This document shows positions 1-11,134 of a stretch of DNA of 64,000 nt, in pieces (positions within the stretch are counted from its first letter, which is position 1; each line of letters opens with the position of its first letter). The stretch is taken from NCBI GenBank assembly GCA_946406115.1, contig OX291562.1, forward strand, positions 8,648,001-8,712,000, written 5' to 3'. This stretch comes from Apoda limacodes (lineage: Eukaryota; Arthropoda; Insecta; Lepidoptera; Limacodidae). The notes beneath the pieces are model-generated. The model worked only from the letters and a program-made list of their open reading frames with translations, was not told the origin of the DNA and ran no database searches. Position numbers and translations under genes: made by a program.

Positions 1-611
1 AATAAGCTTTCGCAATAACTTAAAAATTAAATCGGCAGACAATCAAAGATGAACACTAAAAGCTTATAACTTTGAATTATCGAAAATAATCAGATTTTAA
101 AAACACAATGAATATAAACTTCGTAAAAGTTACTTACAAACTTATCACTTAACTTACGGCCCAAAAATTTCACTTCAGAAACAAGTTAAGATATAAGTTG
201 TCGTGATGTTAAGAGTTTAGATTCCTTTTCTTTTACTGAATCATTCAAGTGTTCTCTTCGTCTTTTTCTTTTCTCTTAAACATGGAAACACATACATTTT
301 TATTTACTCACTTATGAACTAGTTCTATTCTATATTCTTCTATTTCTGGCTTACTGTGACGTCCTATCGAATAATGGGTATTTTAGGTGAAAATCTACAA
401 CTTTTGTTTAAGATAATTTTTACCACAACCACAACATTTTCGACATATTTGGAAATACCTCGTTTTTATTTTACTTGGTTTTTATTTTTTATGTCCGCAA
501 AATTTTTCTGATTTTAATGAAACTAAATTTTAATTTAAAAAAAATATTGATCCGTTTCCGAGAAATTGATGACGTAGACAATATTTACACCTATAGGACA
601 AATGATTACAA
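1..611. other. AT-rich sequence, no gene seen
   Basis: Mostly A+T with short homopolymers. I see no coding frame, RNA gene or clear repeat boundary here. Confidence 0.5.
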
Positions 612-904
612 ATCCATACTAATATTATGAATGCGAAAGTAACTTTGTCTGTCTGTTTGCCTGTCTCTTTGTTACCCCTTCACGCTTAAGCCGCTGAACC
701 AATTTAGATGACATTTGTAAATAGTTTGAGTGCCGGGGAAGGAAATAGGATAGTATTTATCTCGAAAAATTCAAAACTCCCGCAGGAATAACTATTACCG
801 AGCTCAAACGAACTATAGCTTGCTAAAGCACATAAGTTGACGTAATAATCCCACGCCGATAACCAAATTTAGGGTGGGTAGAGCCGCTGCGAAAAGCTAG
901 TATT
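612..904 (-). repeat. ATAATATTAGTA-tailed short interspersed repeat
   Basis: Read on the minus strand it starts with a GC-richer block (agccgctctacccacc), continues through the conserved phrases on a bgcaactatag-like stretch and a 'ggtttaagcgtgaag' equivalent, then gtctgtctg repeats, and ends with cgcatt...aatattagtatgga. Similar copies lie near 1.4, 19.7, 21.2, 24, 25.7, 32.1, 50.0 and 56.1 kb on both strands. The layout is that of a LINE-tail-derived or SINE-like element common in Lepidoptera. The family name is not certain. Confidence 0.6.
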
Positions 905-1433
905 AATAACAATTGTAACTCTAGTTTTGAATCAATTTTAATACATAATCTTGTCTCATTAATATTTGTTTATGATGATTATTTAGATTTTTATTTGTTT
1001 AATAATCACGTGTCTTTTGTTCTTTAACAATGCCCATTTTAGACTAGAAAAAAAAATGATAATCGAGATTTTGAAAGACAATAGTACGTTTTATAGATAG
1101 GTAGATTGATATATATATTATACTTTATTTCACATAAATATAAATAAAACAAATTGTAATTATTAAGTACTGTGGCCAGTTTTACCAGAAATTTCAAATA
1201 AAACTCACAGATACATTTTGGAAATAACTTGACTATTATTGTTTTGTCTTAGATGACAGGTGCAAGCTAAACCCAAATGAATTCTATAAGGCCACTTACC
1301 TCAATTGGTAGTTTGTCGTACCTACATGCCTGCCTGACTTTATGTCTTCTATGGGAACCTGAGGGAGTCCTTAATTACAATGATTTAATTAATCTGAGGG
1401 GACATAAAAATAGGGACAAGTTATACAACTTAA

Positions 1434-1720
1434 AATCCTACTAATATTATAAATGTATAAGTTTGTATGTCTGGATGGATGTTTGTTCATCAATCACGCT
1501 TTAACCTGGACGCATCGGAATGGAACTTGGCATACACATAGGCTAGGTCCTTGAATTGCATATAGGCTACTTTTATCCCGAAAAAATTCAAATTTTCCGC
1601 GGGAATAACTATAATAGAGTTTAAAACACAATAGATATAGCTATAGCTTGCTATAGCAAACTTTATTATAAAATTAAGGAGATAATTCAGGGCGGGCGGA
1701 GCCGCTGGCAACGTCTAGTT
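1434..1720 (-). repeat. ATAATATTAGTA-tailed repeat, diverged variant
   Basis: Has the same head (ggctccgcccgccctgaat on the minus strand), middle and ctaatattataaatg end as the copy at 612-904. The segment next to the tail differs, which suggests a second subfamily. A short open frame that spans it is incidental. Confidence 0.55.
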
Positions 1721-2004
1721 AAAATATAAACAAAATGATACAACCTAAGGTATGTGCTCTCAAAACAAGCTTAAACCACAAAAAAACTAACGCTGTACCT
1801 ATATACAGTAAGTTATAAGTGTTTTATATATTTTTAAAGGTAAAATATCATAGCATATATCTTAGGTTATTTCTTGCAGCGTAATGCCTCTATACAGTGA
1901 GATCCGATACTCCGTGCGTAGGCGAGGTCCTGATAGCAAAAATATAAAACACATATTATAACTTCTTTGTACTTAGTACATTTTGATTAAGCTTACTACG
2001 AATA

Positions 2005-2480
2005 GAAACCAACTTTAAAAAAAGAGGAGATTCTCAATTCGGCTGTTTGTATTTTTTTTATGTATGTTCGCGCATAATTCCGTCATATATGGACGGATTT
2101 TCAAAATTGTGGTCCCATATTAATGCTGTAAATTTAAAACTGAAATTCTTGGTAAAAACTATAATTAGTGTTAATTTGGAACTGGTGAAACGCAAAGGCG
2201 TTGTAACATAGAAGTATGTTGATGATTGTATAAAATTAACGAGAAAGAACGCAATTCGTCACTCAAAAGTAAAAAATAAAAACTTTTTAACATAACAAAA
2301 AACAACCGGCTTCAAAAAGATGCACTAAAAAGGTAAAAATAATTACTAATTTCCAAAAATCTGATCTGAATTACAGTTTGAAGTTAGTGTCTAACAAATT
2401 TCACTTGCATGACACAAACTTTATTCTTTGTGTCATGCAAGTGAAATTTGTTAGACACTATTCTTCAAACGTAAACTTAA
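2005..2480 (+). mobile_element. MITE-like composite repeat, copy 1
   Basis: Contains the phrases ggagattctcaattcggct and aacaaccggcttcaaaaaga, both shared with 46,514-47,042 on the same strand. Its right half is not the expected second terminal arm. Instead it is a perfect palindrome at 2385-2460 (separate entry). It is probably a non-autonomous DNA element rebuilt by a snap-back event. Confidence 0.55.
2385..2460. repeat. Perfect inverted repeat, 34-bp arms, 8-base loop
   Basis: Positions 2385-2418 are the exact reverse complement of 2427-2460, with loop ctttattc at 2419-2426. After a two-base interruption a further 8 bp (2376-2383 with 2463-2470) also pair. No mismatch was seen in the 34-bp arms, so it is young compared with the decayed element around it. 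Confidence 0.9.
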
Positions 2481-2779
2481 CATGAAGTATTATTCATTTA
2501 TATACGTTTTGAAATAGTCTAGTTTAGTTCAATAAATAGTACCCAGTCTTGTTTACTAATATTTAAATGGTTACTCTAGTTATAAGTGAATTTGGGGCAT
2601 AATTGTGTATACGATGAATATGCGGTTGAATAATTGTAGCCCGTTTCAGGAATATATCACCTGGCTGACCTAGATGATACGTCGGCCTAGTTTAACGTGA
2701 ATGCTCCTGGTTGCTTTGCCTTTAGCCTGTGATTGATTTTAACGACTCCTCGCTCCAAATAGCTTGAATTGAACTTATT

Positions 2780-3110
2780 TTTATTCTTTGATATTTTAAA
2801 CAGAAAGCAAAAGCTAGAAAAATATACTGTTTTGAAATAGGTGTAATAAGACAAATATTTTTAAATTTTATCAAATAATTATTTTATAAACAATAGACCG
2901 AATCCCACAGTAGTAGAACGTTGGGTTGCCATATCGAAAGTCCCGAGATCAATTTCCGGTAGCGAACCCAATATTGTTACAATTTGTTAACTGTATAGTT
3001 TTTTCGTTTCTGGTTTGTGTCCGGTACGGTGATAAACTCCAATCATATTTGGGGGACCCTTTGTAAATGGGATGTGTTCTGAATTGTTCGAAATGATGCT
3101 TCTTTCTACT
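2780..3110 (+). repeat. tRNA-derived SINE, family A
   Basis: Holds a tRNA-like block with a B-box-like agatcaatttccggtag, followed by a body with ttacaatttgttaactgt and tttgtgtccggtacggtgat. The same order occurs at 30,395-30,660 (+) and 60,890-61,095 (-). The B box is mutated here. Because the tRNA-like part is followed by a long shared body, this is a SINE and not a tRNA gene. Confidence 0.65.
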
Positions 3111-3479
3111 CAAATGATTTTAATTTACTAAATTTTTTTTTATCTATGGTAAGGAGTAGCGCAGATTTCTTTTTTGCATGAATATTTTTTTCTTTTAAAG
3201 GACCTACCCCAAATATCTAGCAGATAAATAGCTAGCAGATAAATAAACTAAAAAGCTTGGCATCAAGTAAAAGACAAAATGTCCGTTAGTAGCCGTCACA
3301 AACGACTTTATTTAGCCTCGTTTAATGAGCGGAAGCAGTGGAGCTATTGACACAATCAACATTGTAACCAAAGTCAATAAAATTAGAATGTTGACATTGT
3401 TACTGAATAAAACAAACACAGATAAATGTGAAACAGTTTGGTATCTAAAGTTAGGAAATTTCACAATCAAAAAGTGCCA

Positions 3480-3660
3480 GAGAAACACTGTCTGTCTGTT
3501 TACACCTTTTAAAGGGCTCGTGCATGGAGGGTTCCGTACCGTTATCTATAAAAACGGCAACTTTTATTTTAATTTACTTCACGTTCTGCCTAAGCGTCCA
3601 ATTTACTAGCTAATTTAATCAAATGGTTGCTACATTTATACATTATATCTGGTATTGTAC
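3480..3660 (+). repeat. GGGTTCCGTACC fragment plus a short block shared at 27.2 and 62.8 kb
   Basis: tgtctgtctg and gagggttccgtaccg (about 3490-3545) belong to the repeat family also seen at 7.1 and 53.5 kb. Then 3565-3660 carries 'ctgcctaagcgtccaat', which recurs at 27,237-27,310 and 62,818-62,890 in the same orientation. Confidence 0.5.
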
Positions 3661-4104
3661 ACTATTATAAAAATCTATCTAATACCTTTAAACGAGCAAT
3701 TCTTGTATATGTATATATATTTATAATCTGAATCTCGGAAACGGCTAAAACGATTTTCATGAAATTTTGTATGTGGGGGGTTTCCGGGGCGATAAATCTA
3801 TCTAGGTTTCATTTTCAGAAAACGTCGTTTTATTCGTGTTTTTGGCAATGATAAACTGAAAAATGTGACTCTTTCTGACATCTATTAGCGAGTAGTAATA
3901 CTATTATTTTTATCGAAACAGCAATGATAAAGCTACTTGACAATAGATGGCGGTTGTTAAGCTACTTGACAATAGATGGCGTCGCTGAAAAAAAAAACGA
4001 GCGAAGCTCGGTCCTCCAGGTACTACTTATAGAGTTGCGAACAACTCGTAGTACAACAAATACACAAATATTCATAGAATTAAGAAATACATACAAACAC
4101 AATA
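3661..4104. other. No gene; dispersed repeat 'ctcggaaacggctaaaac'
   Basis: About 3733-3850 holds a phrase (ggaaacggctaaaacgat, then gtttccggggcgataaat) that I recall as a dispersed lepidopteran repeat. The short phrase 'ctacttgacaatagatggcg' is directly repeated at about 3931 and 3961. No coding frame is supported. Confidence 0.4.
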
Positions 4105-4330
4105 TACAACCTACATAGAAATAATCTTTCTTCTGAGACTCTGAAGGCCTTAGAGTCTTCGAAGAAAATATATCGTAATTACAATATGTATCGCTGCATC
4201 ATTATTGTAAATAAATATTTTCATAGCAAAGATGCCGTCAAAAGATTAACCTCTAGCCAGGACTTGAACCTGCAACAATCTTTACAGTCTAATAATTTAA
4301 CATTTAATAATTACCTAACACAAAACTTTT
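4105..4330 (-). repeat. tRNA-derived SINE, family C, copy 1
   Basis: Read on the minus strand it has gcaggttcaagtcctggc, a good B box, followed by a body ending in atgaaaatatttatttac. The same order occurs at 34,480-34,690 (-), where the A box is better preserved. Confidence 0.55.
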
Positions 4331-4429
4331 TGAATATCATAGTAAATATTACTGCTCTACTAAGTATTACTTAAACTATAAAATCCTTCGTTACTCTCGG
4401 CATTCAAATTAGGTCTAAGCATAAAATTC

Positions 4430-4690
4430 ACCTTTTCCCCTTGCAGTATAATTTACATTTTTATTTTATTTTAACACAAAATAAATGGATAGAGAATAGT
4501 TTCTGAGAGCATTAAACGAAAAGTTTTTGAGTTTCAGCTGCGTTTAAACTTTCCGACGCCAAACGTTTTAACTTTTATTTGCAGACTCACAAACTTTTAA
4601 ACATGTTAGTTATTTTGACGTGTGAATGTAGTTACAAGAGATCATCCTTCACGTAGTCTATCCATAAATACATACGAGGGGATGTTTTTA
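4430..4690. repeat. Mirror duplication, left-arm block 1
   Basis: The sequence around agcattaaacgaaaag, gtttcagctgcgtttaaac and gacgtgtgaatgtagtt recurs in reverse complement at 45,060-45,290. This is the outermost of the mirrored pairs described in the findings. Nothing in it looks coding. Confidence 0.7.
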
Positions 4691-5555
4691 AGCAAGCGGA
4701 ATGGTGAGTAAGGAGCGGAAATAAAATTCAAATGTATTTATCCTTTTCAGTATATTTACCTGCTACCCTAATACATTTTTCTGGGAGCCAGATCAGGTCT
4801 GAAGGGTGGGTGTGCCAAAATGCGAAGGCCACCTTGTAGGCTATTCATCGCAACACGGCTCTTGTGAACGGCTGTTGTCGTGCAGAAGTAGGACACATTT
4901 GGTGAATATTCCCCTTCTTTTCTCCTTGATGGCTTTCTTTAATTGCTCTAGGATTGAAGCTTAGTAATCTACGGTTATGGAGACGCTTTTATTTCTTATT
5001 TTTTTTAAACTTACCTTTGCAATCTATCAACATAAATCTTTCTGAGTCCCAAAAGACTGTCGCCATGATTTTGTTAAGCCGAGACTTCATCTATGTTGTC
5101 TCTACAGAGGTCTGAAAATGCACGAGAACACTCCACGCGCTGTTGTTTTAAAAGCGGCTAGAGCTTTCTCGGCACCCATTTTGCGCTGACTTTAGTCATG
5201 TCAAGATAGTCATGAATAATTTTGAAAATACTTCAACCATTTCTGCCAGCTGTGTCTTTTTTAATTGGACATGTTCTAATATAAACTATAAGACTTTATA
5301 AATAATTTCCGGTGTAGTCACATCGATCGGCCTTCCTGGGTGTGGGTCGCTGAAGTGAGTCCTTGCTTACAGAGGATATGCCACTTGTTAAACATAGTAT
5401 TACTTGGACAAGAGTTCCCGTAAGCGGATGACATCTCTTTCAGTATGGTCTGAACTGATTTTTAGTGCTTGGTAAGGCACTTTATAATAGCGCGGTACTT
5501 GATTGTCCCCTTCCCAATTGAGTTGTATGCTCAACGATAGCTCAAAAACTAATAA
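4675..5555 (-). pseudogene. mariner-family transposase fossil
   Basis: The minus strand encodes, across several frameshifts and stops, recognisable pieces of a mariner (DD34D) transposase. They include WVPRKL-like text near the middle, a VFWDSERF-like strand, VLLLHDNSRS near 4875-4915 (the HDN aspartate motif) and HPPFRPDLAPR near 4785-4820 (normally HPPYSPDLAP). The left edge tacgaggggatgttttt at 4673 resembles the mariner terminal repeat of that family. The right terminal repeat was not found, perhaps because the Jockey-tail copy sits directly beside it. The mirrored arm at about 45.06 kb lacks this insertion, so it arrived after the duplication. It cannot make an active enzyme. Confidence 0.75.
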
Positions 5556-5560
5556 ACTTA

Positions 5561-6029
5561 TTTTTTTTTCTAACTGACTATGCAGTTGGCATTACTGCTC
5601 CACCGGGCTTTTATGGGGCTAGACTCTAAGGGAGACTCTGTCGATATAGCGCCGAACGCTCCAGGGCTCCCCGCGGGGGGAGCCTCGGTTTGGGTTGTCG
5701 CTCTTGGGGTCGTCCCTTCGACCAGCGTGAGCCTCGAACCCAAAGGTGAGTCAGCGCCAGCAGGGGATTTCTCCATTACGCGGTTGCGATTGCGAGAGAG
5801 TGGGGACGAGAAGGGCCCCGACACTCTTTGATACCTCGTGTATTTTTTCTTTCGCCGACGAACCCGGGGACGTCGGCGCTGTGTTAGGGGGAGGCCCTAT
5901 TAGGGGAAGTCGTTGAGATTATTCTCGCTATTCGGATAGCGAGATCGTCGTCTGGGGCCGTTAGTACGTGCCGAGGCCGCCTAAAAATAGTTTTTCGACC
6001 GTGCCGAGGTCGGTCGGGGGGATGAATGA
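5561..6029 (-). mobile_element. Jockey-tail / SINE-like unit, copy A
   Basis: On the minus strand it runs from ccccccgaccgacctcggc to gcatagtcagttag and a poly(A) (poly-T at 5561-5571 on the plus strand). It matches the 3' end of the intact LINE from about 16,432 to its poly(A). One reading frame through it matches the frame that follows the ORF2 stop of the LINE and ends at the tail. I saw no clear target-site duplication. Confidence 0.8.
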
Positions 6030-6344
6030 CCTAATTACGATAAAACCCAGAATTTTGTACAAATAATGAGTTGTTCAATTAGTACCTAATTCAGCGACAC
6101 CCCCATTTATCACCTATCTACCCGTTCCGCAAACTTAAATACTGAATCCATATTCACACTTTATCCACTATACCGATTAAGATGAAATTTGTCATGGAGA
6201 TAGTCCCGAGACTTAAGGCTTCTTAAAAACGTCAAGTATGAGTTGGGTTTTTTTTTTCTATCATTGAGGGATAGCCGATGAAATCCTATACCGATTTATA
6301 ACAGGTGAAACCGCGGGCAAAAGTTAGTATATAATATATATTGA
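6030..6344. other. No gene; weak short-repeat remnant
   Basis: Ends near 6300-6330 with gtgaaaccgcgggcaaaag, the reverse-oriented head of a lepidopteran short repeat. The rest is not recognised. Confidence 0.35.
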
Positions 6345-7010
6345 TATTGCCGTTCAACCTATTTTTAAGTTTTCGTATAAAGTAAATATAAATTTTAGCA
6401 GACCAACATTTTAATGGGCAGTAGAGTTAACAGGTTAAATCGTGGACTTACAATCTTAAATCTTTCAAAATGTTTAAGACCTAGAAAGGTTTTTCCGTAA
6501 AAAATATTCAAGTACATACATAATTGTGAACGTTTAACGTACGATCTTTATATATTTTTCAAACATATATTTCCCTCTAACATCAAAAGAAAATCTAGAG
6601 AATTCTGAAAAAGACAGACAAGTAATGAAGCAATGTAAATAGATTTTTTTTTTTTTTCTAACTACTGTCTACTGTTGTTGGCCGCAGATGGCCTTTACAA
6701 CTACTCACGGACTAACTTTTGCTGCGGTGCTGATAGACTTTTGGCTGTTTCATTATATTCGCTATTACTGCGACTGTCTCGCTCGATCACAGTAAGTACC
6801 TTAATGAGATTTCATTTATTTATTTCTTCTTTCTTATTCTGTTTCAGTATCGAAAACGGCTTTTGTAGTGAAAATAATGGAATAAGAGTAATAAGGATTA
6901 CTGGTTATTCCTTATTTAGGTTGTATTGAGGTCATATTTATGTCGAAAAAGCAGAATTTTATTGGTAGCAATTTGTAAGTCCTTAACCTCTTTATATAGG
7001 TAAATATACG
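6345..7010. repeat. Mirror duplication, left-arm block 2
   Basis: Reverse-complement match to 44,215-45,060. Anchors include acgtttaacgtacgatc, ctcgctcgatcacagtaag and gaataaccag-type phrases, close to identical by eye over several tens of bases. An open frame at 6675-6929 lies inside, but its counterpart in the other arm is not preserved as protein, so I do not call it a gene. Confidence 0.8.
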
Positions 7011-7119
7011 TTTAAAGTATGTAAGTATTTAAGTGTCTTTGTACGCTTTTTCACCATAAAAATTTACCGTGTACCGTACCGTGTACTATTGTACCGGATT
7101 CCGGACCATATTTGGTTTT

Positions 7120-7580
7120 CATTTCTAGGGTTCCGTACCTCGAAAGGAAAAATGAACCCTTATAAAATAACTTTGTTGTCCGTCTGTCTGTCTCTCTGTC
7201 AAGGCCCTTTTTCTCAGGAACGTGTGAAGGTATCAAGTTTTAAAGCTATTAATAAATTAAATATTTTAAGTCAACGCAATAAAAAATACGGACATTTTTG
7301 TTGCATATTTTGGCATTCACTAATAAATCGAAACCTATTAGGTACTTTCCGTTGACTTACGAATTATTAATCACGAATTTGGTAAGAAGCAAAATGTTAC
7401 GTAACAAATATAGAAAAAAAAAAAAAAAAAAACTGATAATTAAGGTACAGATTATATAATACTATTAAGGCACAAACCCCGGAGACTTGATCTCATGATG
7501 GAATCAATAACTACATATAATAAGTTTGTACAGAACTCTTGGTGCACAAGCCAGACTCGCACTTGGCTGGTTTTTTTAAT
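7120..7580 (+). repeat. GGGTTCCGTACC ... ACTCGCACTTGGC repeat, copy 1
   Basis: Starts at tagggttccgtacctcgaa and ends at gccagactcgcacttggct plus a T run. A fuller copy lies at 53,480-53,770. This is a dispersed repeat whose ends I recall from many lepidopteran sequences. A poly(A) stretch (about 7410-7432) interrupts it. The mirrored arm lacks it. Confidence 0.6.
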
Positions 7581-7589
7581 TTAATTACA

Positions 7590-7800
7590 AGATAAATAAT
7601 AAATTTCATGAAGATTTACTTTTATCATCTAGTTTCATTTAAGCTAGCTTAATATCAAAGGCGATCTTTGCACAAATACAGAGAAAATAGTTAATAGTTG
7701 TCCAAGAAACAGATTTTTTTAAATTTTACATTTCATCATTCATTTATTTTTATTTATTGAAGATCAACTTACAAAAACAAGAAATAGAATTTTTGAATGA
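7590..7800. repeat. Mirror duplication, left-arm block 3
   Basis: aaatttcatgaagatttac and attgaagatcaacttacaaa recur in reverse complement and in the correct mirrored order at 42,080-42,330. Non-coding. Confidence 0.7.
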
Positions 7801-8029
7801 ATATTGAAGCTTATACACACACATAGAAACTAATAAAACATTTAATTATATAAAGATATATTATATTAAATTATAAAGAAGTAAAAAAAAACATACGTAT
7901 TTGAAATATATCGATGTAAAAATAACATTTGGACATTTTTAGATATCTATTATTAATTAATAGGTATATTTTCTCCTATTTAACTATTTATGCATAAGTA
8001 CCCACTATTATTCTCTGTTTTACACACAA

Positions 8030-8031
<2 letters not shown>

Positions 8032-8070
<39 letters not shown>
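8032..8070. repeat. (AC)n microsatellite
   Basis: About 19 uninterrupted AC units. Confidence 0.95.
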
Positions 8071-8072
<2 letters not shown>

Positions 8073-8599
8073 CGCGCACATTGTTTTTATAGATTTAAGA
8101 AACAGCACAGATTTCATTTCTATGGAAACTTATTGTTACATATAAATGACATCTGTCAGTCATACTTTATTTATTTATTTACCATGTGTTAATTGTTTTG
8201 ACTGAAGACGATATAGTATATCGAAATATTTCAACTAAGTAATTTGACATTTTTGAACACATCTATTACACAAGTATATATCTATTACTAAGTACACAAG
8301 TATTCCAGTATTATCCATAGAGATAATTGAAGTTATGTATTTTTAATCACACTTACTCATGAACATTACATGCAGGAAATGCCGGTGCTAAGACTTTTTA
8401 CTCCCACGGGCTTTTTCTTTATAAATTTTAAAGCGCGCGTTCCTAAAACCCATTGGCTTTAATGACGCGCCTATTCTATCAAGTATGTATAAGAACTGTA
8501 TCGTTATTCGAAACACGAAAAACGCGCACGCTACAAGCGATCAATTATTTACAAGTTTTAACTTTAAACAAAACTTTTCAATTCATAAATTCTCTAGAT
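8071..8599. other. No gene seen
   Basis: AT-rich sequence up to the first recognisable codons of the old Jockey-type element. A short phrase near 8325-8350 (attgaagttatgtattt) may pair with 40,925-40,945 in the mirrored arm. Confidence 0.4.
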
Positions 8600-10640
8600 A
8601 TGGCGGATGCGTTGGTTTCTCCAATTCCATTCCCGCCATTTCAATTCCACGACACCGACACTCGGCATCTGCCAATTCTTTTGGTCCTCGGACTGTCAGC
8701 CAGTGGGAAATCAGCCCCGATCTCCACTTAAACCACAGACTGGGCTAAATTTTACAACGCAATGCTTACCTATAAATTGCCGCCAGGGGGCATCTCAACT
8801 CCTTTAGAGGTAGAGGAAGCCGTCGTATCTTTTACGATTGCGATAACGCAGGCCCTTGTGGAGTCCACGATGTCCTCAACCACTGCCTCAGGCAAACAAT
8901 TGCTACCCGCGCACGTGTGCCAAATTAACCAAAAAGAGGGAGCTTCGAAAGCTGTGGTGCCAAACTCGTTGCCTAGTCTTGAAGAGCGAACTTAACAAAA
9001 TTTGTAAAGACTTACAAGCGGAACTTGCCCAATTTCGCAAACTTGCGTGGGACAACACTATCTTTAAGGCTAGCGATGACGATGCTGCCTTATTTCGTTT
9101 TGCCCGCCAAGTTTCGAAGACGCCAGCTCCCATTTGTCCCCTAATTGACTCCTCCGGCATCGGCGATTACCACGCTGCCAAACGCACGGAACTATTGGCC
9201 GATCACTTCGAGGACCAATTTCAGCCGAACCCCATTACTGACTCCCCTCACACGCTAGGAGTAATAGATCGCGTAGAGCAATTTCTCGCGGACCCAGCCC
9301 CACCACTCAGAGGTGATTATTTTATCTCGCCAAAGAGGTGAGAAAAGTGGCCACCAAACTTAATAAACGTAAATCACCCGGCCCCGACGAGATCCCCAAC
9401 ACGGCGATTATTATGCTGCAAAGGAAGGGTCTGGTGGCACTCACCCGGATCTTTAATGGGATATTGCGCTCTGGACATTTCCCATCAACCTGGAACACTG
9501 GAAAAGTTATTGTTCTCCCGAAACCAGGGAAAGACCGTCACCGCCCAGACCATTACCGGCCGATCACACTGCTCTCTTACCTAGCCAAGCTGTTTGAACG
9601 CTTGCTGATACACAGGATATCTCCCTATATCTAGCTTAGGCCTGAACAGTTCGGTTTTAGGGACAGTCACAGCACCACTCTGAAGCTTGTACGCGTGCTT
9701 CATCACATGGCCTTCGAGCTAAACAAGGGCAGGCGCACGGTCGGTGTATTTCAGGATATAGAGAAGGCCTTCGACCGGGTTTGGCACGAAGGACTACTGT
9801 ACAAGCTGCAGGACACGGATCTCCCGCATATGCTCGGTCGAGTAATAGCTTCGTTTCTGGACAAACGGAGCTTCTATGTCTCGGTAGAGAACAAACACTT
9901 AGCAAACAAAGCCATTAAAGCAGGGGTACCACAAGGCAGCTGCCTATCGCCACTTCTCTACGCGCTCTTCACTAACGACATCCCGACTCTTAGTGATTCC
10001 GGTTTAGCGGAAGGTGTTAAAGACGTCCACCTAGCGCTTTACGCAGATGACAGTGCCTACATGTCCTCCTTAAAGCGAAAAAAGCAGCCAAGAAAATGCA
10101 GCGAATATTGGACACTTTGCTCGGCTGGCTCGACGAAATGGCAGCAAAACAACTACAATTTTTACCGGCCAACAAAGATTCAAGGCCAAGCCATTGAGTG
10201 GCAACCCAGCGTTAGTTCCTTGGTTGCGTTATAGACCGCCCCTTGCGTTTGCGCAAAATGCTCGACCATGTGTCAGCACGCGCGGCGCTTAGACCGGTAC
10301 TTTCATCTGATTTGCCACTCAGAACCAAAATTCGCCTGTACAAATTGTACATCCGGTCGAGACTGACCTACGTAGCCCCTGCTTGGTACGGACTTCTATC
10401 TTCATCCAGCAAACATAAGCTCTAGGTTGTCCAAAATAAGTCGCTGAGAATAAAAACCAGCGCCGGCCGCTATGTCCGCAAGTCCACCATCGCTAGAAAC
10501 ACCAAAACCGAATCACTCGCAGAGTTTATATCCGGTTTGTCCAAACACCTTTTTGACCGCGCTGATAACAGCCACCATCCACACCTCAGGGGCATAGCCC
10601 CGTTACACGCCCGTCCCCCGAGAGCTCATCCCTATGGGTG
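8600..10640 (+). pseudogene. Old Jockey-type LINE, ORF2 fossil
   Basis: A 5'-truncated ORF2 that begins at the end of the endonuclease domain (DTRHLPILLVL-like, about 8655). It continues through the linker and the reverse transcriptase: KSPGPDEIP (about 9372), DHYRPITLLSYLAKLFE (about 9550), FQDIEKAFDRVWHEGL (about 9748), GVPQGSCLSPLLY (about 9925) and YADDSAYMSS (about 10,038). The catalytic YADD is intact, but the frame is broken by an in-frame TAG at 9632-9634 and by frameshifts near 8760, 8995, 9340 and 10,100-10,240. The C-terminal region (RLYKLYIRSRLTYVAPAW, about 10,330) follows in another frame and ends near 10,640. The family is close to, but distinct from, the intact LINE downstream. 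Confidence 0.85.
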
Positions 10641-11090
10641 AATAATTTTATTTATTCACCCACTTACCTACTCACCCACCTCCTTCCAATCCAATCCTTC
10701 CCTATTCTCTTTCCCTATTCATTTGAGTTTTTATTTGCTTTTATATATTTTGTTTATATTTCGTTTTTGCTTCGTTGCGTTTTTGCTTCATTTTTATTTG
10801 CATTTCGTTTTGTTTTTTTCGCTTCGTTTCTGTTTTGTTTCATTTTTATTATTACTTATATCGCATTGGCCTCACAGGGACCTGATGAGTAGGTTTCCCC
10901 TCAATTTCATCGGGGATGGTTATCACCCCGGAGCTTTTGCCTGGGTCATGGTAGGAGGTAAATTCCCCTCCCCCGACACCCGCACCTCAACACCCAATAG
11001 GGTGACAGAGAAGAGACCCGCAACGCCTACTTTCTCACTCATCCACCGGTCGTCGAGAAGCAAACATCTTTAAGAAGAGCTCGCTGTGCA
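10641..11090 (+). other. Probable 3' UTR or flank of the old Jockey-type LINE
   Basis: A C/T-rich stretch (10,650-10,850), then a GC-richer block with tcatcggggatggttatcac and ccaatagggtgacagagaag. It has no reading frame with recognisable motifs. The younger LINE is inserted at its right edge. Rejoining across the insertion puts the T-rich sequence at 16,920 next to it. Confidence 0.5.
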
Positions 11091-11100
11091 TCTTTACATG
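11091..11100. repeat. 5' target-site duplication of the intact LINE
   Basis: tctttacatg, repeated exactly at 16,910-16,919 directly after the poly(A). A preceding A at 11,090 may extend it to 11 bp. Confidence 0.9.
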
Positions 11101-11134
11101 GATTCCCGATTCGACTCTCGTGTTGTGCGGTCGT
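11101..11134 (+). promoter_or_regulatory. Candidate internal promoter (initiator plus DPE)
   Basis: The element begins gattcccg. If the A at 11,102 is +1, then ggtcg falls at +28 to +32 (11,129-11,133). This matches the arthropod downstream promoter element consensus RGWYV at its exact usual spacing, and attcc fits the downstream half of the initiator. Jockey-type elements are known to use such downstream promoters. The assignment here is inference from position and motif. Confidence 0.5.

Noticed and set aside
3325..3609. 94-codon open frame as a small gene
   Set aside because: Its C-terminal half lies in a dispersed repeat (gagggttccgtaccg), and the rest has no recognisable motif or start context.
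10638..11073. Hydrophobic open frames as membrane proteins
   Set aside because: They come from a T-rich, low-complexity stretch in the 3' flank of the old LINE.
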